The notes beneath the pieces are model-generated. The model saw only the letters and a list, made by a program, of their open reading frames with translations. It was not told where the DNA came from and searched no databases. The position numbers were made by a program, and so were the translations under genes. Shown one piece after another: positions 46,001 through 58,000 of a stretch of 64,000 nucleotides of DNA. This DNA comes from Undaria pinnatifida (Eukaryota; Sar; Phaeophyceae; Laminariales; Alariaceae): the NCBI GenBank assembly GCA_012845835.1, contig JABAKD010000002.1, forward strand, positions 12,007,120 through 12,071,119, read 5' to 3'. Position 1 is the stretch's first letter, and the number at the start of each line of letters is the position of its first letter.

Positions 46001-49000
46001 CGAGTCTGTTAGAATCCCATCCATCTTGCCTACGTGTCCTTCACCCTTCCCTATTTCTGTTGCTATATGTACATCCCAAAAGTAGCCTCTTGAGATATCT
46101 ACGCCAAGGTACATATACTGGTCTACGATCGGTAACTAAGCTTCTCCCCATTTCCATTAGAATGTTGCTGGACACACAACTACCGCGCACGTCTTTTACG
46201 TTCCATTTTCTAGTGTATTCTAGCGCCTGCGCATTTTGTTTTTGCAACCCTTCGGGTGTTTTCGATGTCCCCACGAAATCATCCGCATCATCAATCCCGG
46301 CTCCGTATCTTCCCCCACGGTGACCCCCTGCTTCGCTGCTTCGGTTGCTATTAATACCATCATGTCGTTAGCATGTACCTCGAAAAGCTTGGGCATAACG
46401 TACATCCCTCTACCACTCCTTGTAAAATACTTCGATTATCAACATAGATATTTCCCTGTCCAGCACATCACAGCACTGCCTCGCACACGCCGTCGTATTT
46501 TTCACCACTCCACATATTTTATTGTGATCTGAATTTTTCCACATCATTTTTCACAAACCGATTCTCCATACTGTTGTGTCACAGGCCTTTAGTACATCTA
46601 CAAAAAGTCATATGACGTTAGCCCCGCCTCTTTCATACCTTGATTTATCTTTGTTGTGCCTGGGCTGGGGGGGGGGGGTTAGAGGAGGGGGGTGGGACGA
46701 AAGGTTGGGGCCCTGGGTGTGGCTGTTTGGAGGGGATAAGGGAGGGAGGGTTCGGGTTGGGGTTGGGGTTGGTGAGTGGCACGGGGCTGAGGGTCGCATA
46801 CCTCGTCATCGTTACGATCGGAATCTCGATCGAGCTGTTCCAGGAAGGGCCTGGGTAGAATCCGCCTCAGCGACACCCCTCCGACACTGCAAACATTATA
46901 TTGCATTTTTACCGTGGCGGTAACAGAGGCAGAAGGAACAAAACCGCGCAGAAAAAGCTAAGCGCCCGGAGAGTCAGAGAAGGGGAGATATTGTGCGTGC
47001 GCGTGCCGACTCTCGATCTCGACGACTGGCCCCGCTTAACCCTGCTAGTGCTGCCAAAAATGATCCTACACAAAATGTTGAAGTGATTTCCCTGAAAAAA
47101 TGTGGGTGCAGTTTTAGAAGCGTTAAAACCCCTTAAGACACAGCTGGGGACGCACGCTACGGCAGAGGTGCGCCATATTTTTTCTGAGGTAGATTACCCA
47201 CTTAACGCTTTTACAATGGGAAACCCTCTTGTTTGACAAATTTACTTGGAGCTATGGTAGGGAGGGATTTGGGGGCTCTAAAGGGGTTGAGGAGCGCTAG
47301 ACCCCTCCCGAAAAACAGGTTTGGAGAAAACTAGAACGGAGGGTACTAGAACACCTACCGGATGAACAATCCCCCTCATGACCTAAAGGGTTAAGGAGCT
47401 CTAGACCTCTCCCAAAAAACAGGTTTGGAGAAAACTAGAACGGAGAGTACTAGAACACCTACCTGATGAACAACCCCCCTCATGACCTAGATACATAACG
47501 AAAATCGTGCAGAAAAAAATTACGAAATTCTGGCGATTTTGGGCTAAGGATCTCCCGTCATTCAGAAACCGCTTTGGACAAAAAGTGCTGCATCTATTTT
47601 TGTTGTCGCGCGCGTCTGGGAGTTGGCCGGCCTTGACGGCTGGTTAGTACTATAAATAGTTTTACCGTTTCCGTGCACAGAGCTCGTTAACCCTTTTAGC
47701 GTCGCACTCCCGACGTGGGTAGAAATCACTTGGAATTAGACTGCGAACATCTTAGGAGTTGGACATAGGTTGAAGACTGCAAGTCTTCACATCACCCTGT
47801 CGACTCTGGTACTAGCTAGCACTAAGGAGCATCGCCGAACTATATGCTTCATGAGGACATACACCCCGTAACACCCGCGATCGAAGTACATCACACACAG
47901 CTTGCAGATATGAGTTTCGACAAAATCCTCCATGTCACGGCCGTAATGTATTTTTAATTCTTCATAAAGTTAGTTGGGTGGCGAAGTAAGCTAACCATTC
48001 CAATTCGGCCTTTCTCGATATAAAACGCGTTTGCGAGTCACAGACACGACAGTCAGATACAAATTTTGGCGAGCCGGCCAACCAAATTCAGGATTTCTGA
48101 ATAAAAAATACTTTGCTCGCCACAGTCGCGCCAGTGACAACAAAAAACACCCACAGCTACACAAAATACTGCACGCGATTAACTGTAAAACCCACTTGTA
48201 GCCAACTAATACCTAGCCAACTAGTAGCTAGTCGGCGACTTCCTATTAGTAATATTAATATTAATATAGCCAGCTAACTCACAGGCTTAATCTGATTTTT
48301 TCCCCATGATCATGGAATCAAAACGAAAAAGCACCCCAATCAACGTGTTCATGTGTTGGTCACCTTGGGGCTACCCCCGGAGATGCGCAAGCGCAAGGAA
48401 TTCCGAGAGCATCCGCTAAGTGGTAGCCAAACGCAGAAAACAGGTTGAAAATTAACGCCTGTAGAATATTGAAAACGCGGAGGCGAGGCGAGCACAATCA
48501 AGGAGGCTTTCTCGTGGTTCGCGAGAAAAAAACATGAAACATTGGGAACAAAGCATGTAGAATTGTACAAGGACACCGTTACAACGCACTTGTCGTAATG
48601 TTGGCTGATTTAAACGGGCCCCGACAAGGGTAATGGTGACTCCCCCCCACCCTTGCCACCTCTGGCTTCAGGTCCTTCAGAACCCATAGAAGCGCGCTCG
48701 GCTCGCTCCCAACTTCTAAACCCCCTTTCTCTTCGATCCGGGTTTCCATCTGGCGTTTCGATTAAACAGTGTAACAATCTCCTATCGCATCCCAAACTAC
48801 TAACAGTTGGGGTTCGAAATAGACAATTTCGCCAAACTGCAAGCAATATATCTACCAACATGAATAGTGACTTGTTGTGCATCCTTCGCACCTCTGGCTT
48901 CAGACCTTCTAGAACCGATAGACACGCGTCCAGCTCTCGGCAAACCCCGTCTTCTCCGTCGGCTTCTCCTCGCCCAGGGTTTCCGTTTGGCTTTGCCGAG

Positions 49001-52000
49001 GCGTTCGAGCGAGGATCGAACAAAACTGGCACGTCTACGGGACACAGTCTTGGCGGCTCGGCGACGTCGAAAGTGTCCTCCATGAGACCTGTCATTGTCA
49101 ATGGTGATGACGGATATCGGATATCAAACGATTATCGAATTCGATAAGATCCCGAAAACCCATGTTATGAATCGAGTTCGATACCATACCGATGCAAGTA
49201 TCAGGTTTTGGATATCGGAATCGACTTGGATAAGATACCGATAAACGTATTCATACTATTGATTTTGCATAACGGGACCGACTTCGATACGACACCAATA
49301 CACGTATGATACCGAAGGTTCTGGATATCGGAATCGAGGTCGATACGATACCGATGAACGTTTTATGCAAGGGTGAGGGATATCGACCTGCCATCGCTGT
49401 TGCCCGCGATGAACATCGGATATCGAAAGATAATAGGGTTCGATATAACGCTATATCGATAAGCTTATTGTACAATAGTGATGCTTATATGTTGGTGTTT
49501 GTGTTGGCGTTGGTGTTGGCGTTTGTGTTACGAAGAATTTGTGTTGGTGTTGTCTCTGGGGTCTCGTGGACGTTGATATCGGCGTCGGCGTTGGTGCTGG
49601 CATGGTGTTGGTGTTGGTGTTGGTGTTGGTGGTACGAAGAGCTTTTATTTGCGTTGGTTGGTATGATGGAAGTGTTTGTGTCAAGAAGAGATTGTGCTGG
49701 TGTTGACGTTCGCGTTTTCGTTGTCGCTGGTGTCTGTGTCGGCGTTGGTGTCGGTGTTGGTATTAAGAAGAGCTTGTGCTGGTGTTGGCGTTGGCGTTTT
49801 CGTTGTCGTTGGTGTTTGTGTCGGCGTTGGTGTTGGTGTTGGTGTTGGTGTAGGTATTGGTGTTGGTGTCACCAAGATATCGTGTTGGTGTTGGTGTTTG
49901 CTTGGTGTTGGCGTTGTTGATACGAAGAGATCGTGTTGGTGTTGGTGCTGGCATGGTGTTGGTGTTGGTGTTGACGTTTGCGTTGTTGCTGGTGCCAGGA
50001 AGATTTATGTTGGTGTTGGTGGAATTGTGCTGGTGTAGGTGTAGGTGCTGGTATGGTGGTACGAAGGGTTCGCGGTAGTCTTTGTGTTGGCCCTGGTGTT
50101 GACCGCGGTGTTGGTGTTGGTGTTGTTGCGGGTATTTGCGTTTGTGTTGGTGTTATCGGTATTGGCGATGGTGGTATTGATGTTGGTGTTAGTGTTGTTG
50201 TCGGTGTTGATGTTGGTGTTGGTGTTAATGGTGTTGACGTTGGTGTTGGCGTCGGGTGGTCAACAGCGCCAATATCCAGAAAAAAAGAAGCGTTCGCTTT
50301 CACATCGTCAAAGCAGATGCCTAGTACCGCTGTCAGAAGCACCATTAAACGTCTGATACCTGATACATCGTTTCGGAATCGGAATATCGATGCCGATAAG
50401 ATATGCTGTATGGGTGTGATACGATACTAATACAGGGTACTTTTAGTGCTCTCGCTGTTGTCATAATGTATCGCATTCTACCGGTAGCAGCTTGCTGCTT
50501 GTTCCGGTCTGCAGCAGTCTTGTACTCGTACCATGAGTGGAGTATTGTATCGTACGATAAAGAAGGCAGCGACCTGATCGATCAGGAAGCCGCCCGCATA
50601 GTCCGAGGGACGGACGGTTCATCCCGTATCGCGGAAAGGCGTTTGCAAGGGGCGCCTCTTGCAGATAATCTCTGTGACCACTCAGGTCGCGATTTTGCGC
50701 CGAGCAAATAGATAAGAGACTAGCCTTAAGGGACCGCCAGGCCGCTAGGGGAAGGGAGGAAGAAGCGAGAGGACTGCGGCCAATGATCTGGGGATGGAAT
50801 GTTGATGAGGATTAAGATAGACGACATCGGTAGTAGATAAAATGAAATATGTGGGCAAAGGAAATGGAAAAATGGTTGGCAAAGGGTCATAGGAGAGATA
50901 CTACGACTTTACGGAAGGATATACGACTTATATCGGAACGATATCTACGCCATATTGTCGAAGGGCAACAATATTAATCGTATGATAATGGGATTAAACC
51001 AAAGATACAGCAAGTAAGAAGATTGCGGAGCTACGGAGGCATGCATACATGCATACGAGTACAGCAGTACCGGCAATCTACGAAACGTCGACAAACCAGT
51101 CTGTTAACTTGTCTTCTCTATTTTCTCTTGTCAACAATACAATATCACTACGGGCCGAGAACCAACGCCCGAATGGGTAGGGTGGGCCATAACTGAACCA
51201 AGTCCGGCCGAAGGCTGTTTTCTGACATCCGGGGATTTTGTCAGTGGATGAGCATGTGCTATGGTATTGCTTTGGGAGTCTTACAAGATGCAACATCTAG
51301 GATACGGAAATTCTATAGGCAAGGGCATGTGCGTATGGGAAAAAGGGGAATTTGTTTCGCGGATTTGCACACGGTCAGTTCTTATCCGTGGCTCTGTGGG
51401 ACTAATGCAAGAGCTTATATAGTACAAGTGAGTGACCAACGTGGAACCTGCATAGTAGACAAACTTGCAAAGGGTGTCCTGTGTCCTGTGTCCGAAACAG
51501 CCCCTATTAATAGTCTTATAATACATGTGGCGTCGTCCGCAAGTCCCACGCTACCCGGAGGGATGACTTCCGAGTGGCTATTTCTACCGCACCTGATCCC
51601 CAGGAATCAAGTCGGGTCGACATACGCACGCTTCTGTATACAACGGCAGCTCGCGCTGCCGGAGTAGTAACGGTGACCGCCGGGAGGGACAGCTCGCGCT
51701 TTCGCTGCCACGGGAACTGAAGGATACACCAGAAAACCAGCTGGATTGCGAACACAACTGAGTTACATTGTGATAGCTTTACTTTTCCCGATTCGCCAGA
51801 GGGTAATATATATCTATAGAATACACGACCGGCCGGTGTATCACGCAGCTTGTAAAGATGAGTATCGACCCTAAATCTATCGAACTCACAGCTGATATGT
51901 TTTGAGCATTGAAAAAAAACAACTACTGTACGTCCAAGGGCGCACATTTTTATTTCCGACACCAAACCCCCAGAGCTTTATTTTGAACTTTTCATGAGGG

Positions 52001-55000
52001 GGGGGTACTCATTTTGGACCTCTCAGGGGGACGGGGGGGGGCTACGAGACCCCCCCCCCAAACGCCACCCAATTTCCTATATAAAACAACCCTATACTAA
52101 ATCCTATATAATTAAGGGGGTACTATACTGTAATCCACGTAGTCCCTGAGGTCGACGTCATCACGGACTGCGACGCCCTGCGTACCGCAGAAGAGACAGA
52201 GAAAGAGAGAGTGGTCACGATGAGCAGAGTCTCCGTGGCGGGGGGAGCCCTCTAACCGACCCCCTTCGATAAGACGGCTTTTGGCTAGAACGCGCCTGGG
52301 GAAAGCGAGCGGATGGCTCGGAGTTCATTTGCTGCTGAGGGCACAACTTCGGCGACGGTTCAGGAAAGGACGAGGTCAAGGCCAAGACGTGGGTTTAGAA
52401 CCCAATACCGGGAAAGCTGCACCTGAGAAACATTCCACCTGTTCTCTCGCGCCCAAGTGGGACTCTCAAAAAAGCGTCAGTTGCTTTTGGCCTGAAAGGG
52501 GCGTCGAAAAGCTCGTCATCTACATACATACACCATGCTGCACCATGCTGCACCATGCTGCACCATGCTGCACCAACGTTTCCCTGAAGTGCTCATTTTG
52601 CAACCCTGTAGAGTGTGTGAACGTACTCCATGTCCCACCATGTAGAAGGGAGGCATGCCACTTCGTTGGCTCTGAGCAAAACCCCAAGACTGCGAGATTC
52701 GAAAACAGCTTTGACGTAAGCGAGGCAAAAAAGGCGGCGGTGGCAAAGAAGCTGCGAAAGGGCTAGGGTGAGGCTGTCAGAGCCCCCGTAGCACGCCGAA
52801 AGGTCTCACAGCAGAAAGGTAAGGCTGTCAGAGCCCCCGTAGAATGCCGTAAGGTCCCACAGCAGAAGGGGGGGTCAGATGAGTCATACGAGTCACACTC
52901 ATACGAGTCACACTCAGACGATCGCTCAAGGTTGTCGTAGACTCGTCGCAGAAGCATTGAGAAGCAAGCAAGAAGCACGCGCTTGAGAAACATTTTTTTT
53001 TCTTTATATATTACTTATATTTCCAACGCATACTGTCGGGGCCCTTCCGACGCACACTGACGAGGGCTCGGGGGGGGGGGTTGCGCCCCCCCCCCGACAC
53101 TGCTATTTGCATCCAAGCACTGTTCGGCTGCCGTGCCAACCAACACTGGTGGGCATTTTGCGATGCACACTTTCACGGCCCTTCTAACACACACTGACGA
53201 GGGCTCGGGGGGGGGCGTCCGGGGGGGGGGGGGGTCGCCCCCCCCCAGACACTGCTGTTTGCACCCAAGCACTGTTCGTGCAACGCACACTGACGACGGT
53301 TCGTGGGGGGCGTCGGTGGCGACGCTGTGGGTGTCTCCTATGAGCCTTCGTACTGCTGTGGGTGTCATGAGCCTTCGGCTGTGAGTGTCTGCTATGGGTT
53401 CGGGGTTTGCATCCAAGCTCTGTTTGTGCAACGCGCACTGACGACGGCTCGGGTGAGGGGATTCGGGGGCGACGCTGCGGGTATCTGCTATGAGCCTTTG
53501 CATACTGCTGTAGATGTCGCTGCTCCTCTTTTGCGACTGCTGTGGGTGTCTGCTACTGCTGTGGGTGTCTGCTGTCGGTCTATCGCCATGTTCTAACACG
53601 AAATGTCTCAATTCTTTGTGACCTGGGCTACCGAAAGAAACCCCCTCCTGAAAAAAGCAGCCTTCTCCAAGAAACCCCAAGTTTCAAACTGCCACTATTC
53701 AAAATAACACTGCTGTTGTCCCCTAACGCTGTCTTTCATCCTCATGCCCTCAGACCACGCCCCCACTCACACCGCGCACACCACCCACCCACTACTTCTG
53801 TCCCCCGTGAGAAGCACATGCCTCCTCGTAGCGTTTTGCTCGGAGCTTGCGCGTCTGCTGCCTCGCTGCTGTCACTGTTCCTCTCTTGCGACTGCTGTGG
53901 GTGTCTACACTAGTATATTGGTACGACTGAACTGTTGACTCCATCGGTGACATTCACATTGATTGTCAGTGCCGGAAATTAGTATGCATCCAGTGTATAT
54001 ACCTTTCTTGGTGTACTGCTGTATGTACTGCTCTCGTGAGGTAGGGCTAGACCACACACAGCGGAGCACCCGCTGTCCTGTATGCTGGTATTTACCGTAT
54101 AGCAGTACTGCTTGCTGCTGCTGTTCTTGTATCCGGTAGCACGTAGAAATGCGGAGCCATGGAGGCCCCCCACTTGAGTGCAGTGGCCGCACTAAAATGG
54201 GATGAAATCGTGGCCCGCACAACACTCTCGATATGGGTACAAAGCACTTGGAATTAAACTATGATTACAACAGAAGCGAAGAGGGAGGTGTGTTCATGAT
54301 CGACAACAAAACGATATTAAAAATACATAGTCCGAGGAGGGTGGGTTGCTTGGTGTGACGTCGCAGCGTGTTGACGGCTCGCTTTGACGAGAAGGCAGCT
54401 ATCGAAAGACGAATGTCGGTGGGAGCAAAAATCACAGCCTGTTGGTGGCTCGCTTTGGCGAGACGGCAGCTATCGGGAGACGTGTGTTGGTGGAAGCAAG
54501 GTTTCATCTGCTTTGTTTTTGAGGTCTTTGGGGGGGAGTGGTCTCCAAGCATCAGTTCCACAGGCGTCGCCAGCCCATCCTACGAGTAGATCGTTCTGCT
54601 CCAAACGATCGTGGTATACGGCGAGCCTTGAAGGCGACCACCAAACAGCCGAAATGCACGCGGGCGGAAGCTGTACAGAGGTTCTTCGAAGATTACGTTA
54701 GCCAACTCGAAGTACGTATCCGCGAAGGTGATCAATTTGGCTTCTACAAACACCTGAAAGGAATGGATGTGGAAGGGAAGAGGACGCTTAAGTCGCAGTA
54801 CGTCAAGGACGAGGAACGTCGATTGCTGCGGGATAGTGCCCTCATCCGCGAGCGGTGGGTGAGGTGGTTTCACAAACTGCTCAACACCAAGTCGCCGACC
54901 CTTTACCCGAGCATTGTGAACAAGCTTAAGCAGTGGCCCTCGTGCAGACCACAAGACGATGTCCCGTCTAGGTACGAAGTAGAGGAGGCGATCCGTGCGT

Positions 55001-58000
55001 TGGCGAACCGAAAGGCGGTAGGGCCTGATGGTCTCCCGGCCGAGCTTTTGAAGGGTTTGGCCGACGAAGGAGAGTTGAACACTCTCGGAAAGTTCTACGG
55101 CATCATCGTCGCTGTGTGGGAGGGAGGTGGCGTGCCGCAACAATGAAAAGTGCAACGATTAAGGTGCTTCACAAGAAGAAAGATCGGACTGAGTGTGGCA
55201 ATTATCGTGGCATCTCCCTCGTGGCTCACGCCGGCAAAGTACTCCTCAAAGTCATCGCGGGTCGCCTGAGTGACTATTGCGAACGCGAGAACATTCTGCC
55301 GGAGGAACAATGTGGGTTCAGACCCCAACGCTCGACGGTTGACATGATGTTCGTAGTACGACGACTGCAGGGACTGGTGCGGAAGAAGGACACCCCTTTG
55401 TACTTGTGCTTTATCGACCTCACCAAAGCATATGACTCCGTCGACCGAACCCTTCTGTGGGATGTCCTTGCTCGTTTCGGCGTGCCACCGAGAATGCTCG
55501 CCGTCATCCGCCAATTCAACAACGACATGCAAGCATGCGTGCGGTTGCATGATGGAGAGTGCTCGGATAAGTCCGACGTGGGGCAAGGTCTCAGGCAAGG
55601 ATGCGTGCTCGCGCTACTGCTGTTCAACATGTTTTTCACGGCGGTATTGCGTGTGGCCGAGAAACGCTTCCTCGATGCAGCCATCACGGACAACATGGTG
55701 CAGCTCCAACGAAAGAAAGAGGAAGGCGAGAAGAAGGGCACTTCACGCACAGGCAAAGTCGACGGGCGGAGGGGAAAGGAGGAGGAGGTGCAGAGATTGT
55801 GGGGTATGCTATACGCGGACGATGCGGGCATCGTATTGCGATCATCAGAGGGCTGGAGAGGATGATGACGGTGATCCTGACTGCGTGCTCGGCGTTCGGG
55901 CTTATGGTCTTCGAGGCGAAAACAGAGATCATGTGCCTGCAAACCAAAGGCGGGGGGAAGGTGTCTTTCACAATCAATGCAGCCGGCCAGGTATACAAAC
56001 AATCGAGTTTGTGTACTTGGGCGGGGCTATCACCGCAGACAGAGACCTCAGCATTGAAATAACGCGGCGTCTTTAGAGGGCCTGGGCGTACTTCCAGCGG
56101 TACAAGATGGAAATCTATGATCGCCCGGGTGTGCGCTTACGGTTGAAGGTGCGGAGTTGCTGAAAACCGAGGTGGTCGAGACACTACTTTACGGTTGCAT
56201 GACGTGGAGCCCGAACAAGTCTGACTATGACAGGCTACGACGGGTTCACCACTCCATGCTCCTCCGATGCCACGTATGGCGGAAACGGAAGCGCGACCAC
56301 CACACCCTATCGTACGCCGACGCACTAGCCAAGACAGCTTCCGAGAGCATAGAGGCGATAGTGCGCAAACGGAGGATATTGTCTGCGAGATTCGTAGCAC
56401 ATATGGGGGAGGAGCGCCTGCCACAGAGGGTGATGTTTCGGGAGCTTGTTGGGGGTAAGGGCTACTCACTGGGGCAAGAGAAGGACTGGATGGCTCATCT
56501 GAAGGAGGATATATCGGTCTTTGAAATGAAATTCGAAGTGGCGAAAAGCTGCTCAGAAGGCCGGCAGATGGTTTCGACGAGCAGAGGAGGGAGCCGAGTT
56601 GTTCATGCGGAAATGGCATGAGACGGAGAGACGCAAAGCTGCAGAGCGACGCGCAAATGTTGCGGCAGCGCCAGCCACCGTCGGCATCTCTAAGCGGCCG
56701 GGGGGAGGGGGGGAGGGGGGGAGGGGGGGAGGGGGGAGGGGGGAGAGGGGGAGGGGGGGAGGGGGGATGGGGGAGGGGGGAGGGGGGGAGGGGGGAGGGG
56801 GGGAGGGGGGAGGGGGGGAGGGGGGAGGGGGGATAGGGGGAGGGGGGGAGGGGGGATAGGGGGAGGGGGGGAAGGGGGAGGGGGGGAGGGGGGGAGGGGG
56901 GAGGGGCGGAGGGGGGAGGGGGGGAGGGGGGAGGGGGGGAGGGGGGAGGGGGGGAGGGGGGGAGGGGGGAGGGAGGGAGGGGGGGAGGGGGGACGGGGGG
57001 AGGGGGGAGGGGGGGATGTTGGGAGGGGGGGGTGTTGCGAGGGGGGGAGGGGGGAGAGGGGAGGGGGGGAGGGGGGGGGGGGGGATGTTGGGAGGGGGGG
57101 AGGGGAGAGGGGGGAAAGGGGGGAGGGGGGAGGAGGAAGGGGGAAGGGGGGAGGGGGGGGGAGGGGAGGGGGGGAGGGCGGAGGGGGGGAGGAGGGAGGG
57201 GGGACGGGGGGAGGGGGGGAGGGGGGAGGGGGGGAGGGGGGGAGGGGGGAGGGGGGGAGGGGGGAGGGGGGAGGGGGGGGGGGGGGGAGGGGGGAGGGGG
57301 GAGTGGGCGGAGGGGAAGGGGAAGGGGGGAAGGGGGGAGGGGGGCAGGGGGAAAAGGGGGGGGGGGGGGAAGGGGGGGCGTCCTTCCCAAGAGACTGAAG
57401 TCTGGGTCTGGCCATCATCGTCTTGAAATTTGTGGGCCTTCCAATGGCCGTCACAAGATAGGGTAAGACCGCCCTGACTTCTTCGCCTTGTTGCGTATTT
57501 TCCCCAGTGCCATCGATGATGCACTTGATACCCTCTTATGAGCCCGATGCTGTCTGAAGTCAGTTCCTAGGGTCTGCTAGTGTTACATGTTTTCTCTTTT
57601 CCTTTCCTTGCTTCCTCTTCTTGTCTCGTATTTTCTTTTATTTCCTTTGCCTTTTCGTGTTTCGCTTTCTTGTCTTTTCTTTCCTTTATCTATTTTTTTT
57701 TCCTTTGTTTCTTTTTTCCAATTGACTTGCGTCTGTTGTGCGTATGCATAGTGATAGGTACTACGTGCAATATATACGTGGTAATCTTTTTGGGTGGCAA
57801 GCGGTATAGTCGGTTTTTCCAGGCGCGAGTAGTGAGACGTATGCACCAGTATGGACCTGGCACATCGTAGGCTGACTCCCGATTTCACTTATTAAATGTT
57901 TCTGGTGGAGGCATGAATTGCGTTAGCTGTGATATGCGTGTACCACCTTTGGTTTGTTTGTGTTTTTCCCCTGGGGTATTCCTCAGCTCCAGAGTGACTG

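Noticed and set aside
48653-49147. 164-codon plus-strand ORF
   Set aside because: Shadow of glycosyltransferase exon 2 and its degraded copy; its residues are not family-like.
49306-50430. Val/Gly-rich ORFs up to 204 codons and Thr/Pro-rich ORFs on the other strand
   Set aside because: Translation of the GTTGGT minisatellite; inside an intron with no splice-supported use.
55274-56002. 242-codon minus-strand ORF
   Set aside because: Antisense of the LINE reverse transcriptase.
56137-57390. 417-codon Pro-rich ORF on the minus strand and Gly-rich ORFs on plus
   Set aside because: They are translations of the (GGGGGGA)n tract in all frames; no conserved domain.
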